Assembly (NCBI RefSeq): GCF_005771435.1
Contig: NZ_VANI01000001.1
Span: 1-64,000, forward strand
Source: Microbulbifer harenosus
GTDB taxonomy: Bacteria; Pseudomonadota; Gammaproteobacteria; Pseudomonadales; Cellvibrionaceae
DNA length: 64,000 bases
Reading direction: 5' to 3'
Both the position numbers and the translations under genes were made by a program. The notes under the pieces are model-generated. The model saw only the letters and a program-made list of their open reading frames with translations. It had not been told where the DNA came from and made no database searches. Shown piece by piece: positions 17,592 to 30,427 of this stretch (its first letter is position 1; the number at the start of each line of letters is the position of its first letter).

Positions 17592-18998
17592 TTGGAAAAG
17601 AAAATCATCGTCGGCAGCGAGGAATGGTGCGCCTTTCCGGGGTTGGGCATTCCCGCGATCAAAGCGCGGGTTGACTCTGGCGCCAAAACCTCGTGCCTGC
17701 ACGCCTACAATATCCAGCCGTTCAACCGCGGTGGCGAGCCCTGGGTGAGCTTTGAGGCGCACCCGCTGCAGAACCTGCGCCGTCCGCGGGTGCGCTGCGA
17801 GGCGAGGGTGCTGGACAAGCGCACGGTGCGCAGCTCCTCCGGCGATGCGGAAAAGCGCCTGGTGATCAAGACCGCGATCAGCATTGGCGGCAGCGTGTGG
17901 GATATCGAGCTGACGCTGACCAATCGCGACTCCATGGGTTACCGCATGCTGCTCGGCCGCGAGGCGATGATGGGGCGCATGCTGGTGGACCCGTCGGAAA
18001 GTTTTTGCCTCGGCGAAATGCCGCCCAGCCAGCTGGAAGAGTACTACCACGACGAGCACCACATGGCGGGCACCGGCCTGCGCATCGGCCTGCTGGCGTC
18101 CAATCCGGACCTCTACAGCAACCAGCGGATCATGGAAGCGGGCGCCGAGCGCGGCCACCGCATGACCTTCCTGAATATCCGCCAGTGCTACATGAAGCTC
18201 GATTCCACCGAGCCGGAAGTGCACTACCGCGACGGCCGTATCCTCAACAATCTGGATGCGGTGATTCCACGCATCCGCCCGAGCCAGACCTTCTATGGCT
18301 GCGCGCTAACGCGCCACTTCGAGAGCATCGGGGTGTTCGCTCTGAACGGCTCCGCGGCTATCAGTCAGTCCCGCGACAAGCTGTTTTCCCTGCAGTTGCT
18401 GCAGGAGGGCGGGTTGAGTATTCCGATTTCCGGTTTCGCCAATTCACCCATGGACACCAACGAGTTGATCGAAATGGTCGGTGGCGCGCCGCTGATCGTA
18501 AAGCTGCTCGAGGGCACCCAGGGCCGCGGTGTGGTCTTGGCGGAAACCCGCAAGGCGGGAGAGTCGGTGATCAACGCGTTCAAGTCCCTGAAGGTGAACC
18601 TGCTGGTGCAGGAGTTTATCCGCGAGGCGCAGGGCAAGGACCTGCGTCTGTTTGTCATCGACGGCAAGGTGGTGGCGGCGATCCAGCGGGAGGCGGCACC
18701 GGGGGAGTTCCGCGCCAATATTCATCAGGGCGGCACCGCGTCGGTGGTCAAAATCAGTGCGGAAGAGCGCAAGCTGGCCATCAAGGCCGCCAAAGTGCTG
18801 GGATTGAAGGTGGCCGGTGTGGATATCATTCGCTCCAAAAAGGGCCCCCTGTTGCTGGAAGTGAATTCATCGCCAGGTCTCGAGGGGATCGAGAGCGCCA
18901 CCCGCAAGGATGTGGCCGGCAATATGATCATGGCGATCGAGCGCGCACTCAAATGGCGCCCGACCATCGCTGGCGCCACCACTTTCGAGGACGAATAA
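17592..18998 (+). CDS. Fusion of retropepsin-like protease domain and RimK-type ATP-grasp ligase
   Basis: A 468-residue two-domain protein. Residues about 1-150 match the RimB/ATP-dependent zinc-protease family, a retropepsin-like fold with the DSGAKTS motif at 28-34 and [14 protein letters not shown] later. Residues about 165-455 are a RimK-type ATP-grasp ligase: [64 protein letters not shown], and metal-binding [15 protein letters not shown]. RimK adds glutamates to ribosomal protein S6, and RimB-like proteases can trim such tails, so the fusion may couple both. Start is TTG at 17592 with GGAG 8-9 bases upstream. It is 18 bases after dapB. Confidence 0.85.
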   Translation: MEKKIIVGSEEWCAFPGLGIPAIKARVDSGAKTSCLHAYNIQPFNRGGEPWVSFEAHPLQNLRRPRVRCEARVLDKRTVRSSSGDAEKRLVIKTAISIGGSVWDIELTLTNRDSMGYRMLLGREAMMGRMLVDPSESFCLGEMPPSQLEEYYHDEHHMAGTGLRIGLLASNPDLYSNQRIMEAGAERGHRMTFLNIRQCYMKLDSTEPEVHYRDGRILNNLDAVIPRIRPSQTFYGCALTRHFESIGVFALNGSAAISQSRDKLFSLQLLQEGGLSIPISGFANSPMDTNELIEMVGGAPLIVKLLEGTQGRGVVLAETRKAGESVINAFKSLKVNLLVQEFIREAQGKDLRLFVIDGKVVAAIQREAAPGEFRANIHQGGTASVVKISAEERKLAIKAAKVLGLKVAGVDIIRSKKGPLLLEVNSSPGLEGIESATRKDVAGNMIMAIERALKWRPTIAGATTFEDE

Positions 18999-19162
18999 GG
19001 CGCCTCCAGTCCGCGGGAATTCTGGCGCGCGGCTGCTGCTCTTCATTGGTGGGCAGACGCTGTCGGTACTAATCTTTGGGGTGCCCCCGTGCCATTTGGG
19101 GGTGCCCCGCATGTGGACTTTTGTTTCGCCGGGGCGAATCCAGTGCCCCGGTGACCCAGAAG

Positions 19163-19786
19163 ATGTACAAAGCCGCCTCTCCCCGCAAGCCACACGCTGA
19201 CGCATCGGAAGCCCGGAGGGTGGCATTGCCATTTGCCCGGCTTAGCGCGGGGTTGATGCTGTTTCTTTTCCTGCTGCCCCAACTGCCGGCCGGGGCCCAC
19301 GCCGAGCAGCTCTCCGACACTGATCTCGGACGCAAGGTGATGGTGGACTACATTGTCCATTTCGCTCACCACCTGCAGTGGCCCATCGATGTATTCAACG
19401 GCGCCAGCGCTCCCTTCCGTATCTGCGTGATGGGGGAAAACGAGCTGGTCGCGCCACTCACTGCCAGGCTTCACCACCACCGCATCCAGGGGCGTATGGC
19501 CTCGCTGGAGCGGGTCAACGATGGCGAAATGCTGCGCGCGCGCCGCTGCCAGATCGTTGTGATGGGGGATATGGGCGCCGAGCGTCTGGCCCAGGCAGTG
19601 GGCGCGCTGGAGTTTTTCCCGGTGCTGACCGTCAGCGACGTCCGCCGCTTTGCCAACCTCGGGGGCATGGTGGAGTTTGCAGGCAGCGGTGCCAACCTGG
19701 CCCTGCAGCTGAATAAGACCCGGCTCGACCGCGCGGAACTGAAAATGGGCAACAGCCTGTTCCGTCTGAGCCGTGAGATAAACTGA
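19163..19786 (+). CDS. YfiR-family (DUF4154) periplasmic protein
   Basis: About 207 residues with a hydrophobic export signal (LMLFLFLLPQLPAGAHA) followed by a DUF4154/YfiR domain: VDYIVHFAHHLQWP, FRICVMGENEL, CQIVVMGDM, FFPVLTVSDVRRFANLGGMVEFAGSGANLALQLNKTRLDRAELKMGNSLFRLS. YfiR proteins inhibit the diguanylate cyclase YfiN in Pseudomonas, but here no GGDEF gene follows. The start is uncertain: ATG 19163 is used, while TTG 19226 has GGAGG 6 bases upstream and would give a compact signal peptide. A stand-alone gene between the RimK fusion and the carA leader. Confidence 0.7.
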   Translation: MYKAASPRKPHADASEARRVALPFARLSAGLMLFLFLLPQLPAGAHAEQLSDTDLGRKVMVDYIVHFAHHLQWPIDVFNGASAPFRICVMGENELVAPLTARLHHHRIQGRMASLERVNDGEMLRARRCQIVVMGDMGAERLAQAVGALEFFPVLTVSDVRRFANLGGMVEFAGSGANLALQLNKTRLDRAELKMGNSLFRLSREIN

Positions 19787-20182
19787 CCAGGCATTCCCCT
19801 AGCCACGCCGCATCGCCACCTTCGCCCGATATTTTGCTAAGTGAACAGCATTACCCCTCGGGCCCGCCGATTTCCTCCCCGTATTCCGTCTCGAATTAGG
19901 CTGCATCGGCGCCCGTGGTTCCGGCGTCTATGGCGTAAATTTGTACTGGCGGTAAAAGGTGTTTTCCCGTAGAATCTGCGCCCGGCTTGGAAAGGCCCCA
20001 CAGCAGTCGCTCGCGCCAGAAACAGGTTCTGCTTTTAGCGGATAAGGACGCTGAGCCCGTGGCTTTCCTGCCAGATAAAGTGCCGGCTGTGGCGGAATTT
20101 CGCCCTCCAGACACGCATTCCCTGGATGCCGGCCACACAGTGAGAGCCCAGGTGAAAGCCACAGCGAGCGCCCGTGAATAAC
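19787..20182 (+). other. Upstream and leader region of carA
   Basis: About 400 bases between the YfiR-type gene and the carA leader hairpin with no convincing long gene. GTAGAATCTGCGCCC at 19969-19983 resembles the GTAGAATCCGCGCC sequence before dapB (16721-16734) and may be a shared -10 region. An uninterrupted frame runs from a TTG at 19987 (or a GTG at 20059) to a stop at 20179-20181, directly before the hairpin; it could be a leader peptide. Confidence 0.35.
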
Positions 20183-20232
20183 TTTATAAAAAAGCGAGAT
20201 GAAGCAGCCGTTTCATCTCGCTTTTTTATAAA
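20183..20232 (+). terminator. carA leader hairpin, terminator/attenuator candidate
   Basis: Perfect 21-bp inverted repeats (20183-20203 and 20212-20232, core AAGCGAGATGAA / TTCATCTCGCTT) enclose an 8-base loop and end in a T-rich run. It stands about 100 bases before carA on the same strand and far from the upstream gene's stop, which suggests control of carA, but a plain terminator for upstream transcripts is possible. Confidence 0.6.
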
Positions 20233-20335
20233 AGGCTTCCGGTAAAAAGTTGCAGCTGAAACTGCCACTGGCGTCGCCGTCCCGGCTGCGCCCTCTCACC
20301 CCGCCCGGAAGCCGTTCTGACGATTGGAGATTGAT

Positions 20336-21505
<1,170 letters not shown>

Positions 21506-21520
21506 GCGAAGCTCCTCTTT

Positions 21521-21572
21521 TGTAGGAGCTTGCCCTGCAAGCGAACCGTTCGCCTGCAGGCAGGCTCCTACA
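21521..21572. repeat. REP-like palindromic repeat, family A, copy 3
   Basis: TGTAGGAGCTTGCCCTGCAA at the left and GCAGGCAGGCTCCTACA at the right, an imperfect but clear family-A palindrome between carA and carB. Confidence 0.8.
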
Positions 21573-21626
21573 AGCAAGACCAGAATTTTATCCGCCGGAT
21601 AACGGCCGATTAGATACGGAAGAAAG

Positions 21627-24857
<3,231 letters not shown>

Positions 24858-24905
24858 TCGGCCTGCTCCACGGCCACTGCGGTGGCCATAAGAGCGAACA
24901 AACCG

Positions 24906-24934
24906 AAAAGCTCTGCCTAATGGCAGAGCTTTTT
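24906..24934 (+). terminator. Intrinsic terminator after carB
   Basis: A stem of AAAAGCTCTGCC with GGCAGAGCTTTT and a TAAT loop, ending in TTTTT, about 50 bases after carB. greA starts 38 bases further, so it needs read-through or its own promoter. Confidence 0.88.
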
Positions 24935-24971
24935 CGTTAATGAATAACTGAGAGATTGTTTGGAGCTTCCG

Positions 24972-25448
24972 TTGAACCGAGTACCGATGACCGTAGAAGG
25001 CGCAGAAGCCCTGCGCACCGAACTGGATGACCTGAAAAAAGTACAACGCCCGGCGGTTGTGCAGGCGATTGCCGAAGCCCGTGAGCACGGCGATCTGAAA
25101 GAAAACGCCGAGTACCACGCCGCCCGAGAAAAGCAGGGCTTTATTGAAGGCCGTATTCAGGAGATCGAAGCGAAGCTGTCAATGGCGCATGTGATCGATG
25201 TGAAGGCCATCGAACCGTCCGGCAAAGTCATTTTCGGCACTACGGTTACCATCATTCGCACGGAAGATGACTCTGAAGTGACCTATAAAATTGTGGGTGA
25301 CGATGAAGCGGACGTGAAGAACAAGAAAATTTCCGTAAATTCCCCGATAGCCCGAGCGCTGATCGGCAAGGAAGAGGGGGATACCGTGGTGGTAAATACA
25401 CCATCGGGCTCGGTGGAATATGAAATTGATGCGGTGGAGCATCTGTAA
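24972..25448 (+). CDS. greA: Transcription elongation factor GreA
   Basis: GreA, 158 residues, stimulates RNA cleavage in backtracked RNA polymerase. The N-terminal coiled coil includes [58 protein letters not shown] with the acidic tip DLKENAEY. The C-terminal FKBP-like domain ends [16 protein letters not shown]. Start TTG 24972 (LNRVPMT), since GGAG lies 6-7 bases upstream and the E. coli protein begins MQAIPMT. Confidence 0.96.
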   Translation: MNRVPMTVEGAEALRTELDDLKKVQRPAVVQAIAEAREHGDLKENAEYHAAREKQGFIEGRIQEIEAKLSMAHVIDVKAIEPSGKVIFGTTVTIIRTEDDSEVTYKIVGDDEADVKNKKISVNSPIARALIGKEEGDTVVVNTPSGSVEYEIDAVEHL

Positions 25449-25487
25449 AACGCCCAGTGTATTGCCGGGCCTGCCCTGTCTGTAAAA

Positions 25488-25528
25488 GTGTAGTGATCAA
25501 ATACCGCTGACCACTACACTCCCTCCTT
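25488..25528 (+). terminator. Possible terminator of greA
   Basis: GTGTAGTG (25488-25495) pairs with CACTACAC (25512-25519), extendable by TCA/TGA across one mismatch, and is followed by a pyrimidine-rich tract ending TTTT. Weaker than the other terminators here. Confidence 0.45.
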
Positions 25529-25596
25529 TTCCTCTGAGAAGCCTTCCCTCGCAGAAGTCCGGATTTCACCGGCGAGCCCCTTGTGGGGATTTGCCG

Positions 25597-25630
25597 GCTA
25601 TAAATGCGAGGGCGGCCACAAGGGCCGCCC
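25597..25630 (-). terminator. Hairpin after the terminal curlin gene
   Basis: GGGCGGCC (25610-25617) with GGCCGCCC (25623-25630). On the minus strand the stem is followed by TCGCATTTAT. The hairpin at 27006-27030 after the other curlin gene has the same GCCGCC-TCGCATTTAT module. Confidence 0.55.
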
Positions 25631-25652
25631 GTTACCATTCACATGGAATGGA

Positions 25653-26540
25653 TTACTGGATGATCACACCGAAGTTGGCTACACCCACCTGAGTGGCTAC
25701 ACCCAGGTTGTTGTCACCAAACTGAGAGGTGATGTGCAGGTTAAGTGCGCCTACCTGAGTGGTAAACGCCAGGTTGTCATCGCCAAACTGGCTGATATAG
25801 GAGGCGTTGAGCACGCCAAGCTGCCAGCTGCTGGCGAAGTTGTCATCTCCGAACTGGTCATGTTCGGCCAGGTTCAGAATGCCAGTCTGGGTGATGTAGG
25901 AATCGTTGTCGTCGCCGGACTGATAGGTGTCGGCAATGTTCAGGATTCCGAGCTGGTTGGATACGGAAGTGTTGCCATTTCCGGGCTGATCGTGATCGGC
26001 GATGTTGAGAATACCGGTCTGATTGGCAACGGCGGTGTTACCCAGGCCGCCAGACTGATCGATATTCGCGAAGTTCAACCAACCCAGTTGATTGATGTAG
26101 GCATCGTTGAACGCGGAACCGTTCTGAGTGATAACACCCACGTTCAGAACACCTACCTGATCGATGTCGGCATCGTTGAAGAAGGAGTTGCTTTGGAAGG
26201 TGTAGGCCTGGTTCAGCACGCCGACCTGAGTGATGCTGGCATTACTATCGATGGTAATAAAACCATCCTGCAGCGAGAAAGCGTTGTTCAGCGCGCCCAC
26301 TTGCAGATGGTTGATGTCGTTAAACGCACTGATAACACCGAGTTGCAGTGCGGTTGAAAGGTTCAGCACACCAAATTGGGTCTGATAGACCTCGTTATAA
26401 CCACCGATCAACTCCAGTTGGGTAGATGTTGCAACGTTCAATACACCAACCTGGGTTTGAACAGCGGTGTTGTTGTCTGCAAAAGCGCTGGCACTGGCGA
26501 CCAGAGCGATAGCTGCAGCGATGGGGGAAAACGTCTTCAT
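25653..26540 (-). CDS. Curlin-repeat amyloid protein (major-subunit candidate)
   Basis: A 295-residue secreted protein. Residues 1-22 form a signal peptide (MKTFSPIAAAIALVASASAFA). The rest is about a dozen tandem repeats of roughly 22 residues built on Q-x-G-x-L-N, for example TQVGVLNVA, TQFGVLNLS, NQLGILNIA, TQTGILNLA and WQLGVLNAS, with Asn/Asp turns between strands. This is the curlin (CsgA/CsgB) pattern that stacks into cross-beta fibres. It is twice the usual CsgA length and its hydrophobic V/I-L-N positions are unusually regular. A good AAGGAG site precedes the ATG. It lies 520 bases downstream of the rest of the curli cluster, so it likely has its own promoter. Confidence 0.8.
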   Translation of the reverse strand: MKTFSPIAAAIALVASASAFADNNTAVQTQVGVLNVATSTQLELIGGYNEVYQTQFGVLNLSTALQLGVISAFNDINHLQVGALNNAFSLQDGFITIDSNASITQVGVLNQAYTFQSNSFFNDADIDQVGVLNVGVITQNGSAFNDAYINQLGWLNFANIDQSGGLGNTAVANQTGILNIADHDQPGNGNTSVSNQLGILNIADTYQSGDDNDSYITQTGILNLAEHDQFGDDNFASSWQLGVLNASYISQFGDDNLAFTTQVGALNLHITSQFGDNNLGVATQVGVANFGVIIQ

Positions 26541-26990
26541 GAGTTGCTCCTTTACTTCGGACGTTGGTAAAACCAGCCCCGGGGGTGCTGATTAAAAATG
26601 GCACGGTTGTCGCACCATATTCGGTCGGGTGGCGGTACAAAGGGGGCTTGGTCGTGCCGTCGCCTTAGCCGCCATCGCAAAATCGCTTCTTTCAACCTGA
26701 CCGCAGCGCCCTGGTTTTAGTGTGGCGCAAACCCTTGTTTGAGGTTGTTTTGCGATCAATTTGATCGAAAAGTGATCTTGTTATTGAGTGTTGCTGGTGA
26801 GACAGGGGGTCGCTATAGGAGGGAAGTAATGAAAGCGTAGGAAAAAAGTACAATTTTTAATCAGCGTTTATTCTGGAAAACGTCGTTTGATAACCGAATC
26901 TGCGGTTTTTGGCGTATAAAGCCACATTTGGTCGTGTGGACGCGCGTGGGCACAGAACAGGCGCATGCGGTTTGGTGTGAAAGAGGGGGC
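26541..26990. promoter_or_regulatory. Promoter region of the terminal curlin gene
   Basis: About 450 bases without a credible gene, with AT-rich stretches. A perfect odd-centred palindrome, CGATCAA-T-TTGATCG (26753-26767), lies about 210 bases upstream of the start, and a further GATC half-site follows at 26773-26776. A regulator site is plausible; its protein is unknown. Confidence 0.45.
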
Positions 26991-27030
26991 GCAATAAATG
27001 CGAAGGCGGCGCAAACAAATGTTTGGCCGC
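26991..27030 (-). terminator. Hairpin after the second curlin gene
   Basis: GCGGC-G-CAAAC (27006-27016, one bulged base) pairs with GTTTGGCCGC (27021-27030) around AAAT. On the minus strand TTCGCATTTATT follows. This probably ends the csgD-to-curlin transcript before the 25653-26540 gene. Confidence 0.55.
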
Positions 27031-27060
27031 GCAGAGGGCCTGGATGGACTGTCGGTGGGG

Positions 27061-27954
27061 TTATTGGGACAACGAAACCGAGTTGCCGCTCCCGAGTTGA
27101 TTTACGATGGCGGTCGAAGAAACCCCCGCCTGGGAAATTCCGACGCTGTTGAGACCTCCGACCTGACTGACGATGGATTGGTGATTGCCTCCCAATCCGA
27201 ATGTACCACTCTGGCGGACATTCGCGTGATTGAAAGAGCCACTCTGGGTGATGCTGATGCCGTTGTAGTTGTCACCCTGCGAGAGTTCGGCGTCATTGGA
27301 AAACCCACTCTGCAGAAGCTCTATTTCCTGGAAAGCGCCTGACTGGCTGATCTCGGAATCATTGAACATGCCATCCTGAACCGTCGCAGAGAAATGCCCG
27401 TACCCTGTCTGCTTCAGATTCGCCTGCTGTTCGGTTCCCCGTTGATCTATAAATCCCCGATTGTGAAAACTGATGACCTGGGTGATGTCACTTTGGTTCG
27501 AAGTGCCAATCTGGGTTACCTGGACCTGGTTGAAATTCCCGTTCATCTGATCGATCTCGGCACGGTTGGCAAAACCTCCCTGCCGTGTAGTGAGCGAACT
27601 GTTACGGGTTACAGACTGCAGGGAACGGGAGGAATTCAATGCACCCGCCTGTAAAATCGTGACGTCGTTGGACTCACCGTATTGTTGTTGCGAGTGCGCC
27701 TGATTGGCGACGCCGTCTTGAATCTGGCGGATACTGCTGCGGGATACTTCCGCCTGCGCGGCCTCGGCACTGTTGTGGATACCGTCCTGTTCCTGATTCA
27801 CCGTGTTGTCCGAAGTCACGGCGGCTGCCTGGTCTGAAGCGACAATGTTTTCAATACCGATCTGGTGTTGATAAACCGTATTATCCTCGGCTGAGGCGAG
27901 GCTGCCGAATAGCAGTAACAGGCTGGCAGATACCGGAGAATACTTGTGTGGCAT
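27061..27954 (-). CDS. Curlin-repeat amyloid protein (second, divergent repeats)
   Basis: A 297-residue secreted protein with signal peptide MPHKYSPVSASLLLLFGSLASA. It then has about a dozen degenerate curlin repeats with polar Q-x-G-x-x-N cores (QHQIGIENIVASDQ, TQIGTSNQSDITQ, LQSGFSNDAELSQ, SQVGGLNSVGISQAG). The repeats are more varied and more Ser/Gln-rich than in the neighbouring curlin, nearer to enterobacterial CsgA. It may be the main fibre subunit or a second one. It follows the CsgB-like gene after 40 bases. Confidence 0.8.
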   Translation of the reverse strand: MPHKYSPVSASLLLLFGSLASAEDNTVYQHQIGIENIVASDQAAAVTSDNTVNQEQDGIHNSAEAAQAEVSRSSIRQIQDGVANQAHSQQQYGESNDVTILQAGALNSSRSLQSVTRNSSLTTRQGGFANRAEIDQMNGNFNQVQVTQIGTSNQSDITQVISFHNRGFIDQRGTEQQANLKQTGYGHFSATVQDGMFNDSEISQSGAFQEIELLQSGFSNDAELSQGDNYNGISITQSGSFNHANVRQSGTFGLGGNHQSIVSQVGGLNSVGISQAGVSSTAIVNQLGSGNSVSLSQ

Positions 27955-27994
27955 GTTAATCCCTGACTTCCCTGAAGGCGCTGTGTGAAATCTA

Positions 27995-28549
27995 TCAGTC
28001 GCGCTGGTTTACCGTGGTTTTCATGGATACCCCAACCTGGGTAATGCTTGTGCTGAGCCCGTTGCCCCGTTGATTGACCGTGACCTGATGCGCCAGGCCA
28101 ACCTGTTGAACATTGACAAAATTCTGCACCCCGAATTGGGTGATTCCCGCCTGATGCGCGAATCCTGTCTGCTCGAGCAGTATCAGGTTTTCGTAGCCCG
28201 CCTGAATCAGTGCCGCCGCATTGTTCTCACCGGTTTGCGCCGCAATCAAACTGTTTACTTCACCCACCTGAGTCGTCAACAGCACATTCCTGTAACCAGT
28301 CTGCTGTACAGACAGAAAATTGATGGTGCCGGACTGTGTTGCGGAGACGTGATTCGAGAGTCCCGACTGATTGATGATCGCCAGATTTGCGGTGGAGCTG
28401 CCGCCATCCAGGTCGAGTTCATTGTAGGCTGCGAGATCCTGGATTCCGGCGATCTCCTGCGCGGACACATGAGGCACGGACGCCATGAGTGGAAGCGGGA
28501 CCAGGCTGAAAATTCGCAGTAGCATCGGAACAGGATTGAGGCGTTTCAT
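27995..28549 (-). CDS. Curlin nucleator-like protein (CsgB-like)
   Basis: About 184 residues, with signal peptide up to VSAQE and then some six to seven curlin repeats (LAIINQSGLSNHVSATQSG, VQQTGYRNVLLTTQVG, LIQAGYENLILLEQTG, ITQFGVQNFVNVQQVG). The length and its place directly after csgG suggest the minor, surface-anchored nucleator, but this cannot be proved from repeats alone. I chose the ATG at 28549 (MKRLNPVPMLLRIF); the longer frame back to 28594 would overlap csgG. Confidence 0.72.
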   Translation of the reverse strand: MKRLNPVPMLLRIFSLVPLPLMASVPHVSAQEIAGIQDLAAYNELDLDGGSSTANLAIINQSGLSNHVSATQSGTINFLSVQQTGYRNVLLTTQVGEVNSLIAAQTGENNAAALIQAGYENLILLEQTGFAHQAGITQFGVQNFVNVQQVGLAHQVTVNQRGNGLSTSITQVGVSMKTTVNQRD

Positions 28550-28571
28550 AGACTGCTCTGGTTTGGATGGC

Positions 28572-29438
28572 TTACAGGATGGTTGCACTTTCATTCAGGT
28601 AATACTGAAGTACCGGGCTGCTGATATCATCGGGATTCTGCAGTGCCCAGGAGTTGTTGACGATACCCTGACCAATCAAGTGGATGACGGCAGACTCCAT
28701 CGCAGAAAGTAGAGCCAGCTGTGCAGGTTCATTGGTCGTGGTGCCCGCTTCGATTTCCAGCAGGCGTTTGTATTTCACGTAGCGAAACACGTCCATGCTG
28801 ATGGCTTTGGAGTAGACGGTTTTTGATGTCAGTACCGAGTGCAGAACCCGGCCGGAGCGTATGTCAACGGCGCGGAGATTCACCGTAATCTGGTCGACCC
28901 GATACTGTTCATCGGCGCCGATACCAAAATAGCGTGCGCCGGCGCCACCGGTCATTAGATTGGTGTCGTAGGCGACAATGCCACCTTCGAGAAGAATATT
29001 GGCGGCTATCAGTGACGGCAGAATGCTGTTGTTTTCCGGTGCGTCCGGCTTTGCCAGTGCTGCCCGAATAATCTTGCGCTCAGTGAGCAGGTTCTGGAGC
29101 CCCTCCCGTTCCAAGGGGATAAACCAGCCGGATTCATTCAGTACATTCATCAGCATCGACGCTGCGCCTTGAGTAACAGCCGTTGAAAAGCTACTGGCTG
29201 GAGACGGGCGATACTGACCGGTCTGATCTCTGAAGTTATACACGGCGGCGAGAATTTTTCCCTTTGGCTGGGGCAGATTCAGCAGGTCGCGAAAGGTATT
29301 GTTGCGAGGTGTCAATTTCGCATCATCACGACCGGGGCCAAAAAGTGCGTCGCCGGTTCCCTTGATCGCGCCACAGCCGCTGAGTGCCGTGATACAGGCG
29401 AGGGCAATAGCGATTTTCGGACATCTTATATACATCAC
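28572..29438 (-). CDS. csgG: Curli secretion channel lipoprotein CsgG
   Basis: CsgG, 288 residues, forms the nonameric outer-membrane channel that exports curlins. Lipoprotein signal ending LSGC (Cys about 22). Family blocks: GKILAAVYNFRDQTGQYRPSPASSFSTAVTQGAASMLMNVLNESGWFIPLEREGLQNLLTERKIIR, LEGGIVAYDTNLMTGGAGARYFGIG, QITVNLRAVDIRSGRVLHSVLTSKTV, and ending AVIHLIGQGI. Stands between csgF and the curlins, all in one direction. Confidence 0.95.
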   Translation of the reverse strand: MMYIRCPKIAIALACITALSGCGAIKGTGDALFGPGRDDAKLTPRNNTFRDLLNLPQPKGKILAAVYNFRDQTGQYRPSPASSFSTAVTQGAASMLMNVLNESGWFIPLEREGLQNLLTERKIIRAALAKPDAPENNSILPSLIAANILLEGGIVAYDTNLMTGGAGARYFGIGADEQYRVDQITVNLRAVDIRSGRVLHSVLTSKTVYSKAISMDVFRYVKYKRLLEIEAGTTTNEPAQLALLSAMESAVIHLIGQGIVNNSWALQNPDDISSPVLQYYLNESATIL

Positions 29439-29559
29439 GCTTTCTCCAGAATTTTTCGCGATTATTCAGGATTTCAGGAAATCCAGATGTTATGGCGTAT
29501 CAGGAAGAGAAATTTTTATGCTTCCTGTGGATGACGTCGTGCGTTAGCTGGCAGAGCTT

Positions 29560-29979
29560 TCAGTTTGTCGGGTTGAGACCGCTCACCACGATCTCACTTT
29601 TGTCTCCGGTGGTACGGTCGGTAATCAGCACCGTGAGCACACCGTCGTTATCGACGATCTGTACGATAAAGTCGTCGGTGACGAGTTCACCACTATTGCC
29701 GTCGCCAACATCTGTCAAAAGTTGGTTCAAGAGGCGTGTTTCCAGTGAATCGGTAAAGCGGTCCAGTGCACTCGGCTGCTTGTACAGGTTGTCAATGTCG
29801 GTGGGATCCTGATTGTCGTCCTGGGACTGTGCGTTTTGCAGAAGAAACGTGCCGTTGAGAGGGTTCCCGCCAAAATTCGGATTGACCGGTTCATAAATCA
29901 ACTGAGTCGCGAAAGCGTTTGCACCGAAAAATACCAAGCATGGAATAAATGATACTCCTGCCATCTTTCCTGTTTTCAT
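29560..29979 (-). CDS. csgF: Curli assembly protein CsgF
   Basis: CsgF, 139 residues, plugs onto CsgG at the surface and couples secretion to nucleation. After the signal peptide comes the CsgG-binding stretch TQLIYEPVNPNFGGNPLNGTFLLQNAQSQDD, the family's hallmark. The C-terminal part has FIVQIVDNDGVLTVLITDRTTGDKSEIVV. The start overlaps the csgE stop by one base (TAATG), so the two are translationally coupled. Confidence 0.93.
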   Translation of the reverse strand: MKTGKMAGVSFIPCLVFFGANAFATQLIYEPVNPNFGGNPLNGTFLLQNAQSQDDNQDPTDIDNLYKQPSALDRFTDSLETRLLNQLLTDVGDGNSGELVTDDFIVQIVDNDGVLTVLITDRTTGDKSEIVVSGLNPTN

Positions 29980-30425
29980 TAGATTTCATCCCTGCCGATG
30001 TCAAAGTGGTCGGTAAGTGCTTCGCGGATTTTCTCCTGTTGCACCATTTCGTGAATCATTTGCGATGCCTCTTCTGCCACCGCCCGTATGTTATTGGTAC
30101 TGGGGCTGATAAAACGGCGAAAAACCGTTTTGTTGTTATAGGTTATCCAGATCAGATTGCCCCAGCGCGCGGAAGGGCGCTCCAGAATGGTCAGGTTGTA
30201 CGTACTGTCGGGATAATGAAGGTTGCGGTACTCGCTCATGAAACGCGCGAAATCATGACCGGTGCGGGTGATTGTCTGGTCAACGTTAAAGCCGCTGATT
30301 TCATCTTCAATACCGCCGCTGTCGGGGCTGGCGCGCGGGCTTTCCTCCAGAGCGCCGTTGTCCACCTGCGCGAGTGTCGCAAGTGGCAGTGCCAGGAAAA
30401 TGGAAATGACATACCGCGGAATCAC
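29979..30425 (-). CDS. csgE: Curli chaperone CsgE
   Basis: CsgE, 148 residues, is the periplasmic adaptor that caps CsgG and brings curlin to the channel. Signal peptide MIPRYVISIFLALPLATLA, then the CsgE core GFNVDQTITRTGHDFARFMSEYR, ILERPSARWGNLIWITYNNKTVFRRFISP and the C-terminal Glu-rich helix. Starts with GTG two bases after the csgD stop. Followed by the coupled csgF. Confidence 0.9.
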   Translation of the reverse strand: MIPRYVISIFLALPLATLAQVDNGALEESPRASPDSGGIEDEISGFNVDQTITRTGHDFARFMSEYRNLHYPDSTYNLTILERPSARWGNLIWITYNNKTVFRRFISPSTNNIRAVAEEASQMIHEMVQQEKIREALTDHFDIGRDEI

Positions 30426-30427
30426 GC

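Noticed and set aside
25581-26357. A repetitive frame antisense to the terminal curlin gene
   Set aside because: Its apparent repeats are the reverse image of the curlin repeats; it has no signal peptide, whereas the curlin frame has one and a good ribosome-binding site.
25653-28549. Regular repeats suggesting a CRISPR array
   Set aside because: The periodicity is the ~66-bp (22-codon) curlin repeat in open frame with diverged copies; there are no constant repeats with unique spacers and no cas genes.
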